DNA of 64,000 nt from Terriglobia bacterium (lineage in GTDB: Bacteria > Acidobacteriota > Terriglobia > Terriglobales > Acidobacteriaceae), in NCBI GenBank assembly GCA_020073385.1, contig JAIQFH010000028.1, positions 97,128 through 161,127 of the forward strand, written 5' to 3'. The translations under genes and the position numbers were made by a program. The first letter of the stretch is position 1, and every line of letters begins with the position of its first letter. The notes under the pieces were generated by a model. It ran no database searches. It was not told where the DNA came from and saw only the letters and a list, made by a program, of their open reading frames with translations. Shown piece after piece: positions 1-8,580 of the stretch.

Positions 1-1244
1 GCGCCGCCTCCACCCAGCCGAATCGAGGTCACCGGAATCTTCATCTCCTCGAAGATGGTGAAGGAATCTTTCAAACTAAACGTCACGCCCTCCAAAATCG
101 CGCGAATGACGTGCGCCCGCGTGTGCGAAGCCGTCAGGCCCACCAGCGCCGCCCGCGCATTCGGATCGAGATGCGGCGTGCGCTCGCCCATCAGATATGG
201 CGCCCACAGCGCACCTTCCGACCCAGCCGGTGCAGCAGCTGCTTCCTCGGCAAACACATCGTAGGGATCGCGCCCGTCCTTCTTCTGCACTCCCGGCGAC
301 GCTGCTCCGAAGTTGTCGCGATACCAGCGCAGCGACAGTCCCGCCGCTTGTGTCACTCCCATCACGTGCCAGCGTCCCGGAATCGCGTGACAGAACGTAT
401 GCAATCGTCCCGCAGGATCCATCGCCGGACGATCGGTCGAAGCAAACACCACGCCCGACGTTCCAATCGTGGCGCTGACGGCGCCCACGCGTGCGATGCC
501 CATCCCCACCGCGCCCGCAGCCTGATCCCCCGCGCCCGCTACCACCGGAGTTCCCGCGTGCAGCCCGGTAGCTTCCGCTCCGGCAGCCGAGATCTTGCCG
601 CACACCTCCGGCGATTCGAACAGCGCCGGCAGCAAACTCTCCTTAATGCCGGTCTTGGCCAACACTTCCTTCGACCAGCGCCGGTGGGCCACGTCGAGCA
701 GCAGCGTGCCGGAAGCATCCGCCATATCGATGGCGCGTTCCCCCGTGAGGCGAAACCGCACGTAATCTTTCGGCAGCATGACATGCGCCACGCGCGCCCA
801 AGCCTGGGGCTCGTTCTCGCGCACCCAAAGAAATTTGGTCAATGTGAAATTCGTCAGTGGAGGATTGCAGGTGAGTCGAATCAGCGCATCCCGCCCAAAA
901 AGCTTCTCCAGTTCAACGGATTGCGCCTCGCTCCGTTGATCACACCAGATCAGCGCCGGCCGCACCACTTCATCTGAAGCATCGAGCAGCACTGCCCCAT
1001 GCATCTGCCCCGAGAATCCCACGCATGCAATTTCCTCCGCGCGAATCCCGGAGGTTTCGAGCGCCTTCCGCACCGCCGCTCCGCACGCCTGCCACCAGTC
1101 CCGCGGATCCTGCTCCGCCCAGCCAGGCTTCGGGCTGGCAAAGTGTTGATGTTCCGCCGATGCCGAAGCGACAACGGTTCCCTGCGCATCAATCACCAGC
1201 GCCCGCGTTCCGCCTGTTCCCACATCGATGCCTAGGAAAGCCAT
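1..1244 (-). CDS. xylB: Xylulokinase, 3' end cut by window edge
   Basis: FGGY-family sugar kinase that phosphorylates D-xylulose to xylulose 5-phosphate in the cytoplasm, feeding the pentose phosphate pathway. 414 residues are visible; the family runs near 490-500, so roughly the last 80 are outside the window. The N-terminus shows the ATPase phosphate-1 loop (GIDVGTGGTRALV, Asp7) and the xylulokinase signature GFSGQMHG at residues 76-83, with Gln-Met-His-Gly typical of XylB and not of glycerol kinase. The last visible part ends in a Gly-rich stretch (RLGGGG) as in the family's ATP-binding C-terminal half. The ATG at 1244 was chosen because the motif starts five residues later. It lies downstream of a LacI regulator and a GH67 gene on the same strand, consistent with a glucuronoxylan/xylose pathway. 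No xylose isomerase is in the window. Confidence 0.93.
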   Translation of the reverse strand, partial: MAFLGIDVGTGGTRALVIDAQGTVVASASAEHQHFASPKPGWAEQDPRDWWQACGAAVRKALETSGIRAEEIACVGFSGQMHGAVLLDASDEVVRPALIWCDQRSEAQSVELEKLFGRDALIRLTCNPPLTNFTLTKFLWVRENEPQAWARVAHVMLPKDYVRFRLTGERAIDMADASGTLLLDVAHRRWSKEVLAKTGIKESLLPALFESPEVCGKISAAGAEATGLHAGTPVVAGAGDQAAGAVGMGIARVGAVSATIGTSGVVFASTDRPAMDPAGRLHTFCHAIPGRWHVMGVTQAAGLSLRWYRDNFGAASPGVQKKDGRDPYDVFAEEAAAAPAGSEGALWAPYLMGERTPHLDPNARAALVGLTASHTRAHVIRAILEGVTFSLKDSFTIFEEMKIPVTSIRLGGGG

Positions 1245-1276
1245 GATTCCATCTGACCTTTCGTTGATTGGCTAAA

Positions 1277-1291
1277 TTGGCTAACAGCCAA
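1277..1291. promoter_or_regulatory. Small inverted repeat just upstream of xylB
   Basis: TTGGCT and AGCCAA arms around a 3-base spacer, 33-47 bases before the xylB start, with a second copy of TTGGCTAA just beside it (1268-1275). The placement fits an operator, but no regulator can be assigned. Confidence 0.3.
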
Positions 1292-1315
1292 GGTGGAAGT
1301 GGAGCCCCGAGGCGA

Positions 1316-1383
1316 CCACTGGGGCTGAAGCCCATTGTTGATGCTGCGCCCTTTACGCGGCGCTAAAGCGCCGCTCTTCCACG
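1316..1383. repeat. Dispersed palindromic repeat, family A (copy 1)
   Basis: Two small stem-loops: GGGGCTGAAGCCC and CGCGGCGCTAAAGCGCCG, followed by CTCTTCCACG. The same order of motifs recurs at 20775-20840, so this is a REP-like intergenic repeat and not a one-off terminator. It fills most of the xylB-lacI gap. Confidence 0.7.
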
Positions 1384-1462
1384 TCACCACCTGCATTCAG
1401 GAGTTTTTCCGCAACGGCTAAAAGCCCTGCCCTTTCAAGACATCAATTCCACGCAAGGGCTG

Positions 1463-2581
1463 CTAAGCGAGATCGTGCACCAACCTGCGCGCTTCCTGTC
1501 CGTTTTGCCCGTTCTTGCTGGCGGATTCCTGCGATTGCCGGCTCAGGAAGAAATCCAGATTCCCCCGCATCACCAGGTGGGGCGCCAGCGAAACTTGATT
1601 CGACCTCCGCCCGCCCTCCGCCAGGAACTCATGCAAGAGCCGGAGAGCCATCTGCCCCTGCGCTCGCGGGCGTTGGTAAATCGTGGCCGCCACTCTGCCC
1701 GAACGTATGTAAGGCACGAGATCTGGGAACAAGTCCGTGGTGATGATCGTCAGCCGATCCAGCACCTTCGCGTCGCAAGCCGCTTTCAGCACGGGTATCG
1801 ACGCCTCGGTGGTCACATACATTCCGGCGAGGTCAGTCCGCTCTTCAAACAGCTTGCGGCATTTTCGATACGCTTCTCGCTCTACATCGTGGTCTTCGAT
1901 CGGCTTGAGCAGTTCCAGATGGGGGTAAAACGACTTCAGCGTGGATTCGAAAGCTCCGTATTTCTCCGCGTGCTCGGTAATCCCCATATCGAACACGGTG
2001 ATCCCGACCGACCCGGTCCGCCCTCCGAGGAACTTTCCCATCAGATCGGCGGCGATGGCACCGCTCGCCAGCGTATCGATCGCGACGATTCCCAATCTCC
2101 CGCTGTTGGGCGCGTCCGTCGCGACGCACACCACCGGAATATGCGACCGCGAGGCGCGGCGGATCCATGGCCTGAGAGTTTCCGGACGGCTCGGGAAGGT
2201 AATGATCCCGTCAACCTTCGCGGCGATGGCCGCTTCCAAGGCCTCCTCCTCGCCCTCTCCCAGGCTGGGAGACGTTCTAAATTCCACTTCCACATTTTCA
2301 AGAAGGATGCCCGCAGCCTCTTCTCGAATCCCCGCGCGCACTTCGTCCCAGAACGAGGTCGTGCCCTGCAGCGTATTCACCGAGATTCGCAGAGTCTTTT
2401 TCGACGACAGGTATCGAGCCGCCAGATTCGGCCGGTAGCCCAGGTTCCTCGCCATCTGCAAGACTCTGGCCCTGGTCGCAGGACTTACTCCCGGATGGTC
2501 GTGTAGTGCGCGGTGAACGGTGCCGATGGACGTGCCCAGCGACTTCGCAATGTCGCCGAGAGTGGCGGGAGGCTTTCCCAT
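1463..2581 (-). CDS. LacI-family transcriptional regulator (pentose/xylan context)
   Basis: 372-residue DNA-binding repressor. The N-terminus is a LacI helix-turn-helix (ATLGDIAKSLGTSIGTVHRAL, about residues 6-26) with the hinge-helix region ending near residue 60. A periplasmic-binding-protein-like sugar-sensing domain follows (about 65-345). The frame is open upstream to 2695, but the ATG at 2581 was chosen: it places the HTH at the usual position, and the upstream stretch contains an operator-like palindrome (2661-2676). An AAGG lies about nine bases before the ATG. It sits between a GH67 alpha-glucuronidase and xylB on the same strand, so xylose or an aldouronic acid is a likely effector. 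The half-site GTAAACG is shared with the arabinose operon operator at 25182-25199, so wider pentose control is possible. Effector identity is inference. Confidence 0.88.
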   Translation of the reverse strand: MGKPPATLGDIAKSLGTSIGTVHRALHDHPGVSPATRARVLQMARNLGYRPNLAARYLSSKKTLRISVNTLQGTTSFWDEVRAGIREEAAGILLENVEVEFRTSPSLGEGEEEALEAAIAAKVDGIITFPSRPETLRPWIRRASRSHIPVVCVATDAPNSGRLGIVAIDTLASGAIAADLMGKFLGGRTGSVGITVFDMGITEHAEKYGAFESTLKSFYPHLELLKPIEDHDVEREAYRKCRKLFEERTDLAGMYVTTEASIPVLKAACDAKVLDRLTIITTDLFPDLVPYIRSGRVAATIYQRPRAQGQMALRLLHEFLAEGGRRSNQVSLAPHLVMRGNLDFFLSRQSQESASKNGQNGQEARRLVHDLA

Positions 2582-2660
2582 TTTTGAGGCCTTGCGTCGG
2601 GGCCGGCCATCTACAGCCAGCAGAAATTTCAGGAGGCGGTTAGCCACCCTTCCTCCGGAA

Positions 2661-2676
2661 CCGTAAACGTTAACGG
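2661..2676. promoter_or_regulatory. LacI-type operator upstream of the LacI gene
   Basis: CCGTAAACGTTAACGG is a 16-bp palindrome with one mismatched pair, centred on the CG typical of LacI-family operators. It lies 80 bases before the chosen lacI start, suggesting autoregulation. It shares GTAAACGTT with the perfect palindrome before araD. Confidence 0.55.
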
Positions 2677-2739
2677 AACTCAGCAAAATCCGCAAGCCGG
2701 AGGGCCCAAAAAGTTGAATTTAATGGATAAAGTCCCTCT

Positions 2740-4869
2740 CTACGGTCGAAAACGTCCTTTTTGATCCGGGATTCCCGACAGACCATAGATCCACCTGCAG
2801 ATGGCGTCGCGCCACTTCACGGCTTCTCCCGCCTGAAACTCGAAGCGAGCCAGGATGTCCCCATACCGTTCGGGATCGACGCGACCCTCAAGCGTCTTCC
2901 ACTGGGCGACGAAATCGCGGGCGTGTTCGGCTCCATCGTAGTGCGAGTCATACACGTGTTGAATGACGGTTCTTCCCGAGTGCAAAACGTACGTGTACGG
3001 GACGTGATGAAAGAACAATAGCAGGTTGTCCGGACAGGCCGTCAGCGCTTCATACATCTTCTGCACCTCCGGCGGATACTGGCCGATGTACCCGGTTCCC
3101 GTGGCGATAGTACGATCCATGCCGATCCCCTGATGGTCCGCTCGATGCCACTGTCCCCAACCGTTTTCCTCTGATGACTCGGGCCCCGGATCGTAGTGAT
3201 TTCCCAAAATGTTGGTGAGAGTTCCGGCGCCGAGGGGCCCGGTATAGCTTTCGTAGACCGGCCACGAACCGAGTTGCAGATTCGCGATCGTCTTGACCAC
3301 CAGCGGATCGTTGCCGAATGTAAGCCGAGTCCACTCATCAATAATCTTTTCGCTGCTCAAGTCCGGATTCCACGCCAGCCGTCCAAAGCCATAAAGGCTC
3401 GCCATAGCCAGCGGGCTCCCCAGCCAGTTCGCGTCGAGACCGACATTCGCCACTCCCACAAAGCCGCCGACCGGACGATGAAAGACGCGTCCGCTGACCA
3501 GGTCTTTCACCGGCGTCGATCCACCATCCACGCCCATGTCGAAATCCAGAACTTCCTTCCACATGGGAACTAGAAAACAGAGATGCTTCTGCTGCCCCGT
3601 GTATTCCTGCGTAATCTGCAGTTCGATGGCTTCGTTGGTGCGGCGCAATCCGGCAAACAGCGGCGACACCGGCTCTCGCACCTGGAAATCGATCGGCCCA
3701 TTCTTGATCTGAACAATGGCGTTGTCGTCGAACTTGCCATCGAGTGGATGAAAATTGTCGTAGGCCGCCTTCGCGCGATCGTTTTTCGGATCACGCCAAT
3801 CAAGATGATGGTTGTAAACGAAGGCCCGATAAAAGACCACGCCTCCATGCGGCTTGAGCGCCTGCGCGATCACATTCGCGGCATCAGCGTGACTGCGTCC
3901 ATAAGTCGAAGGCCCGGAGCGCCCTTCGGAATCGGCCTTCACCACAAAGCCGCCGAAGTCCGGAATCTGCCGGTAGATTCCATCGACTTTCTTGCGCCAC
4001 CACTCCGCCACACGCGGATCAATCGGATCGAATGTGTCCAGCCCTCCGATCAACTTCGGGCTGCTCAAATCGACCGACATCGATATCTGCACGCCCCATG
4101 GCCTGAACACATCAGCGATGCGCTTGGTTTGTGCGATGAAGTCATCTTCCAGCACACCCGGAGCTGCATTCACGTTGTTGATCGTGCATCCGTTAATTCC
4201 AATCGAAGCCAGCAGCCGCGCGTATTCCCCTGCGCGCGTCAGATCGCTGCGGACCTTCCCATCCGCGAAAAATATCGACGGCCCGCCGTATCCCCTCTCG
4301 ATGCGCCCGTCAAGGTTGTCCCACTGATTGACCCACCGGATGGGGGCATACGGATTCTGGATTTCATTGATGCCGCCGAGACTTTCTCCCCGGGCGATCT
4401 TGCTCAGCAGCGCAAACACTCCATACAGCACGCCGCGATCATTCGCGGCAGTGATCACGAGACATTCAGCGTGCCCGATCTCGTCGGTCGTGAGCCAATA
4501 TCCATCCGCTTCCAACGGGCTAGGCGGCCGCAGCGATGGGGCAACATCGTGAAGATCGCGAATCGTGCCCAACACGACTACGCTGCCCTTGATGCCGCCG
4601 CTCAATTTGAGAGTGCGCCCCAGCATCTTCTCCACACCAATGGCCAGTTCCTGCCGCGCGGTGTCGAGCACAGGAGATTTGCCGAACAAAACGGACGCGC
4701 CCGGCAATTTTTCGTAATTCCTCGCCGCTTTCGAATCCAGCGGCGCGTAACGCAGCCATGCCGCGGTCTCGATTGCAGGATCAGCCTGGGCAAATAAAGG
4801 CGTGACGATCAGGAAGGAGATCAGCGCTAAAAGAAAAACCATGGTGGAACTGCAGAAGCGGTATCGCAT
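2740..4869 (-). CDS. aguA: Secreted GH67 alpha-glucuronidase
   Basis: Removes (4-O-methyl-)glucuronic acid from the non-reducing end of xylan-derived aldouronic acids. 709 residues, the usual GH67 length. A hydrophobic signal peptide (about residues 8-28, ending in LFAQA) predicts export. An N-terminal GH20b-like domain (about 35-165) is followed by the barrel, where GH67 hallmarks are visible: KADSEGRSGP, DFQVREP (whose Asp and Glu match the family's catalytic pair) and MWKEVLDFD. The C-terminal part carries the RADHQGIGMDR motif. The start overlaps the preceding gene's stop as TGATG, so translation may be coupled. Together with LacI and XylB on the same strand it forms a glucuronoxylan utilisation group. 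No xylanase of GH10 or GH11 type is in the window. Confidence 0.93.
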   Translation of the reverse strand: MRYRFCSSTMVFLLALISFLIVTPLFAQADPAIETAAWLRYAPLDSKAARNYEKLPGASVLFGKSPVLDTARQELAIGVEKMLGRTLKLSGGIKGSVVVLGTIRDLHDVAPSLRPPSPLEADGYWLTTDEIGHAECLVITAANDRGVLYGVFALLSKIARGESLGGINEIQNPYAPIRWVNQWDNLDGRIERGYGGPSIFFADGKVRSDLTRAGEYARLLASIGINGCTINNVNAAPGVLEDDFIAQTKRIADVFRPWGVQISMSVDLSSPKLIGGLDTFDPIDPRVAEWWRKKVDGIYRQIPDFGGFVVKADSEGRSGPSTYGRSHADAANVIAQALKPHGGVVFYRAFVYNHHLDWRDPKNDRAKAAYDNFHPLDGKFDDNAIVQIKNGPIDFQVREPVSPLFAGLRRTNEAIELQITQEYTGQQKHLCFLVPMWKEVLDFDMGVDGGSTPVKDLVSGRVFHRPVGGFVGVANVGLDANWLGSPLAMASLYGFGRLAWNPDLSSEKIIDEWTRLTFGNDPLVVKTIANLQLGSWPVYESYTGPLGAGTLTNILGNHYDPGPESSEENGWGQWHRADHQGIGMDRTIATGTGYIGQYPPEVQKMYEALTACPDNLLLFFHHVPYTYVLHSGRTVIQHVYDSHYDGAEHARDFVAQWKTLEGRVDPERYGDILARFEFQAGEAVKWRDAICRWIYGLSGIPDQKGRFRP

Positions 4870-5480
4870 CAGGCCGCCAGAGGAAAAGCGATGATCGTCT
4901 CCCCACGGAGTCCCGTACCCTTTTCGACTTCCTTGAGTAATCGCGACTCCCGGTCTTCTGGATCGGGGATCATTTCACAAGCCGCAATCTCTTTCTCCGA
5001 AAAACCGTGATAGCAGAGTTCGCAGACGCCCAATCCACCTTCGGCGCGCACCGGAGGTCCGAACGTGCGGCAGGTCATGGGACGCGAGTCATACAGATCG
5101 CAAGTGCCCTCATCGAGGTCGAGCGCCGGACAAGGCTCCTCGTTGGCGAAGTCTTCAAAGCGCCGACGATCTTCTTTTGTCTTTCCGAGCAGGCCAGTCT
5201 TGGGATCGCCCGGAAAGTCGCGTGACAGTCGCGTGACCGAATCACGAGCACGTTGCCGGACGGCTGCGGCCCTCTCAGGATCCCTCGCCGCAAGCTCGGC
5301 TACGCCTTGCCGCAATCGTGCGGCATCGAGCTGATTGATGGCGAACACGCCTATGCAGCACGGCGTACATCCTTTCCGGCAAACGAGCCCACCTTTGCTT
5401 TTGCGCGTCGTATCCGCCAATGCAGCGTCGACGATTTGAATCAATCTCTGATCCCCGGAGGATGGAAAATGATACGCCAC
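4869..5480 (-). CDS. YkgJ-family cysteine cluster protein (metal-binding)
   Basis: 203-residue protein of the YkgJ/UPF0153 zinc- or iron-chelating family, whose biochemical role is not established. The signature CRKGCTPCC (about residues 34-42) is followed by a second set of conserved cysteines (CDLYDSRPMTCRTFGP and CELCYHG, about 126-162). There is no signal peptide or membrane segment. Its stop codon overlaps the aguA start as TGATG, an odd pairing because nothing known links this family to xylan breakdown; the coupling may just reflect compact gene order. The ATG at 5480 gives the expected distance to the first Cys cluster. Confidence 0.82.
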   Translation of the reverse strand: MAYHFPSSGDQRLIQIVDAALADTTRKSKGGLVCRKGCTPCCIGVFAINQLDAARLRQGVAELAARDPERAAAVRQRARDSVTRLSRDFPGDPKTGLLGKTKEDRRRFEDFANEEPCPALDLDEGTCDLYDSRPMTCRTFGPPVRAEGGLGVCELCYHGFSEKEIAACEMIPDPEDRESRLLKEVEKGTGLRGETIIAFPLAA

Positions 5481-5765
5481 ACCGAAGAGGATACCTCATC
5501 CCGGGAAATGCCGCGTCGCTGCTACGTGATCTTCAATCGTTACAATGGATTTTTTGAGTTGGACTAAGAGTCCTCATCTGACGCAGAGTATTTTTGCTGA
5601 TTCTGCATCGTGGCAGAAGGCATTGAGACCCCCCGTTTGGTTCTCCTCGCGCGACGGAACTCAACAGTCGTACATCGATCCGAGACGTTCCAACAAGAAT
5701 CGCTGCACCCGTCTCTAAAAACATGCGGACGGGTGCAGGCTTCTTCACATTTTTCAGGGAGAGCG
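5481..5765. other. Divergent intergenic region between ykgJ and the short LacI gene
   Basis: 285 bases between two divergent genes. It must hold both promoters, but no convincing -35/-10 pair or palindrome could be picked. An AGGGAG Shine-Dalgarno at 5756-5761 serves the + strand gene. Confidence 0.5.
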
Positions 5766-6404
5766 ATGCTGCCGAAAACAAAAGCTGTGAATCTGAAAAC
5801 TGTCGCCGCGCGAGTGGGCCTTGCGCCGTGTTCAGTTTCTGCCGTTTTGAACAACACGGAGGCGGCGCGAGCCATCCCGCAAAAAACCAAGGACCGCGTC
5901 TATCGTGCCGCCGCCGAACTGAACTATCGTCCCAACATCCTGGCGCGATCCTTGCGCACGAAGCGTACGCGCATGGTGGCTGTCATCGCGCCCAGCCTCA
6001 GTCGGCCTGGCGTCGCACGCGTGGTCGCGGCCGCGCAGCATCGACTGGATCAAAGCGGCTACCTGCTTGTCCTCGCTACGTACGATGGCGGCGATCCCAG
6101 CCACCTGTGTGCGCAACTTCAACAGAGAGGAATCGAAGGCGTTATCTCGATTGACGTCAACCTTCCAGCGCAGATGACCGTGCCGGTCACTTCCGTAGAC
6201 CTCGGTTACAAGACATCGGCGATGACTGTCTCAGATCAAACGCAAGTCTGGCTCCCCGAACTTGGCACTGCCGCCGCCGAGGCCATCATGCGGCAGATTG
6301 AGAATGAGGGCAGCAGTCAAAGGCTGCAGATCCAGGCTATGCCTGCTGCATACGTCGACATGCAAAGTATCGATGGCGGATTTTCGGCTGCGGAGAGCGC
6401 GTAA
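5766..6404 (+). CDS. Short LacI-like regulator with most of the sensor domain missing
   Basis: 212 residues against about 330-350 for the family. Residues 8-62 form a clear LacI HTH plus hinge (LKTVAARVGLAPCSVSAVLN, then LNYRPNILARSLRTKRT). The first sensor sub-domain begins normally (MVAVIAPSLSRPG to GVISIDVNLPAQMTVPVTSVD). The sequence then jumps to what resembles the family's last strand and helix (SDQTQVWLPELGTAAAEAIMRQIE), so roughly 120 middle residues are absent. The frame is open throughout, so this looks like an in-frame internal deletion. The ATG at 5766 follows an AGGGAGAG ribosome site. It ends two bases from the convergent treT. It may bind DNA constitutively, or be decaying; a ligand pocket is unlikely. 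Confidence 0.75.
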   Translation: MLPKTKAVNLKTVAARVGLAPCSVSAVLNNTEAARAIPQKTKDRVYRAAAELNYRPNILARSLRTKRTRMVAVIAPSLSRPGVARVVAAAQHRLDQSGYLLVLATYDGGDPSHLCAQLQQRGIEGVISIDVNLPAQMTVPVTSVDLGYKTSAMTVSDQTQVWLPELGTAAAEAIMRQIENEGSSQRLQIQAMPAAYVDMQSIDGGFSAAESA

Positions 6405-6406
6405 GG

Positions 6407-7813
6407 TCAGGAAACCTGGCCACGTCGCCCTTTTGTGTGCTCCAGAATTCGAAACAGCAGCAGCCAGCGCTTCACGTTTGTGGTCATCAGGAAGTTTTCC
6501 TTCACGTGCTCGCGCCCGCTCGACCCAATGCTGCGTGCAAATTCCGGATGCGTCAGCAGATATCGGATCTGAAAAGCGCATCCCTCAACCGAGTGCACCA
6601 GCACGCCCGTGAGCTTGTGAATAATCTGATTCGGAATGCCTCCGACTGCACCCGCAATGGTCGGCTTGCCTTTCCATAATGCCTCCGTCACCGTCAGCCC
6701 GAATCCCTCTTTCAGCGATTTCTGCACGATGATGGTCGACGCTCTTTGGATCGCGTTGATCTGCACCGCGCACCAGGGCGGGAGATCCAGAATGATAATG
6801 TCAGGATCGTTCCCCGCCGCCTCTTTCACTTCCTGTAGTACGGCCGCACCTTCGGGATCGTCACTCGCCCCGCCGCCGGCTAACACCAACTGGCAATCGA
6901 CATATTTCTTCGCGAGCTTATAGGCCTGCACCACGCCGACCGGATCTTTGAGCCGGTCAAAACGCGACACCTGCGTCACGATGGGCCGGGAGCGGTCGAT
7001 GCCAAACTCGTCACAGATCTCCTGCACCTGCGAGTCGGGCAGTTCCTTGTTCTTCTCCGATAAGGGATCAATACACGGATAAAAGAGATATTGCGGAATG
7101 GAGAGTTGCTGCGTAAACGATTGCGAAGAAAAAATCGCGGCGTCATATTGTTCTACAAAAGGTCTTAGGAACTGCCACACTTCGGCATTAGGATTCGATA
7201 AATCAATATGGCATCGCCACACCCAGTGAGCTGGCGTTTGGGGGCGTGAGAGAACCAGGCCGGCGGGCTGCGGGTCGTGAATCACTACTATATCTTCGCC
7301 AAACTGCATGCGGCGCCGGTTTTGCTCGTTGTACATCAGAAAAATATCTTTGGCAGCCTGCGTCAATTGATACGGCGCTCCGTGCAGCGCATTATGAAAT
7401 GCCTTCGTGACTTCGAAAAAATCGTTTCCGCCCGTGATCACGTCCCAATGCGTGGGAACCTCCAGTTCCGACAGCAGCGGCACCAGCCGGTTCAGCATTT
7501 CGGCGACGCCTCCGCCCACGGCGGTGGAGTTAATCATCTTGATCGTCTTCCCCTTGAGCTCCTTCGCCAGATACCGCAGCGTATCCAACTGGCTCTGGCC
7601 GACAATCGCTTTGTAGTCGTCCAAATGGGGCGGCGGAGGCGGCGCTGGCGGCGTGAGCACGCTCGCTGGTAGCGGCCGCGCGCTTCTCCGGTCGCTGGCC
7701 CGCCGCGGAAGATGGGGTGATCGCCGTTCCACCTCGCGACCGGCGGCTTCGGCGGGCGCCGGGGTATCGACGGTGGAACTTGCAGAAATGGTCTGCGGAT
7801 CGTCAGAACTCAT
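6407..7813 (-). CDS. treT: Trehalose synthase, TreT-type GT4 glycosyltransferase
   Basis: 468-residue GT-B retaining glycosyltransferase resembling TreT, which joins NDP-glucose and glucose into trehalose. After a low-complexity Pro/Arg-rich leader of about 75 residues, the conserved TreT start appears (YLAKELKGKTIKMINSTAVGG), then GGNDFFEVTKAFHNALHG. The nucleotide-sugar region contains VTQVSRFDRLKDP and the E-x7-E type motif SLKEGFGLTVTEALWKGKP. The ATG at 7813 was preferred over upstream starts because GAGAAGAGA precedes it and the preceding gene ends at 7834. It is the last gene of an apparent otsA-DUF5752-treT operon. TreT is reversible, so it could also break trehalose down. An alternative is a related trehalose phosphorylase/synthase of the same clade. 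Confidence 0.86.
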   Translation of the reverse strand: MSSDDPQTISASSTVDTPAPAEAAGREVERRSPHLPRRASDRRSARPLPASVLTPPAPPPPPHLDDYKAIVGQSQLDTLRYLAKELKGKTIKMINSTAVGGGVAEMLNRLVPLLSELEVPTHWDVITGGNDFFEVTKAFHNALHGAPYQLTQAAKDIFLMYNEQNRRRMQFGEDIVVIHDPQPAGLVLSRPQTPAHWVWRCHIDLSNPNAEVWQFLRPFVEQYDAAIFSSQSFTQQLSIPQYLFYPCIDPLSEKNKELPDSQVQEICDEFGIDRSRPIVTQVSRFDRLKDPVGVVQAYKLAKKYVDCQLVLAGGGASDDPEGAAVLQEVKEAAGNDPDIIILDLPPWCAVQINAIQRASTIIVQKSLKEGFGLTVTEALWKGKPTIAGAVGGIPNQIIHKLTGVLVHSVEGCAFQIRYLLTHPEFARSIGSSGREHVKENFLMTTNVKRWLLLFRILEHTKGRRGQVS

Positions 7814-7833
7814 TCTCTTCTCGGTCCTAATTC

Positions 7834-8523
7834 CTAATTCATGGCTTGGGAGACGATGCGTGCGATCTGACGCCGCACACCCTCCATCGTGTTCGTGTAA
7901 ATGTCGATGCGCTCGATGGCATCCGCTGCTTCCGCCAGTCCCACTTCTACTTCCAGCCATTGTGAGAAATCGTTTGACATGCGACGCAGACGTAGTCGCG
8001 CCTCAATGAAGTGATGATGGATGGAATGTACGCTCACTTGATTGAGGCCATCGAGAAAGGCTTTAAGCGTATCCGCACAAAAAGCTGTGGGCAGTACGAC
8101 GATGTCCGCGGAGCAGAAATAGAATGGTTCATGCGCTGGACGCGAGCCGCTCATCTTGTGCGATTCCAGGAATTCGTCCAGAATCTCCACCATCCGCCGT
8201 CGCAGTCCCTCAATTGCCGTAAATTCTCGGACATCCACGCTCGCCAATTGCTCCGCCAGCGCCGGTTCATTGCAGGCAAAGAGGCTCCAATGAGCGAAGT
8301 CGTTCGAGAAGCCCTGTCGAATGAAATGATGTTCCTGCAGCGTCCGGAACGTGTGCTGAAAAATCGAGTCATCGGGAACCGTCTGCAAGGCTTCGAGCAG
8401 TTCCAAAAGATTACTCGCCCTCTGCCTGCCGATCCGTAACAGATGTTCCGAGGTATTGAAGTAAAACGGCTTCTGCGGTTTGCGTAGAACCGGCTTCTCC
8501 GCGATGTTCTCAGCGGTATCCAT
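7834..8523 (-). CDS. DUF5752-like protein with two tandem copies of one domain
   Basis: 229 residues, no signal peptide or membrane segment. I read it as DUF5752, a family of unknown function seen near trehalose and GT4 genes. The sequence is an internal duplication: PFYF at 19-22 and 133-136; SIFQH at 53-57 and SIHHH at 167-171; SNDFAHW at 73-79 and SNDFSQW at 183-189; each copy ends in an EGLRRRMVEIL / EGVRRQIARIV helix. The repeat unit is about 112 residues. It sits 20 bases before treT and 57 bases after otsA on the same strand, so a regulatory or scaffold role in trehalose synthesis is a fair inference, not more. Confidence 0.75.
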   Translation of the reverse strand: MDTAENIAEKPVLRKPQKPFYFNTSEHLLRIGRQRASNLLELLEALQTVPDDSIFQHTFRTLQEHHFIRQGFSNDFAHWSLFACNEPALAEQLASVDVREFTAIEGLRRRMVEILDEFLESHKMSGSRPAHEPFYFCSADIVVLPTAFCADTLKAFLDGLNQVSVHSIHHHFIEARLRLRRMSNDFSQWLEVEVGLAEAADAIERIDIYTNTMEGVRRQIARIVSQAMN

Positions 8524-8580
8524 GTTCTTAGTAGGTAGCGCTCTTGATCAGCAGGGTTGTCCGCCCGATCTCTTTAGCTC

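Noticed and set aside
111..977. Long plus-strand frame opposite xylB
   Set aside because: Arg/His-rich translation typical of the antisense of a GC-rich gene; the minus strand has clear xylulokinase motifs.
3583..4797. 404-codon plus-strand frame opposite aguA
   Set aside because: No domain; antisense of a well-supported GH67 gene.
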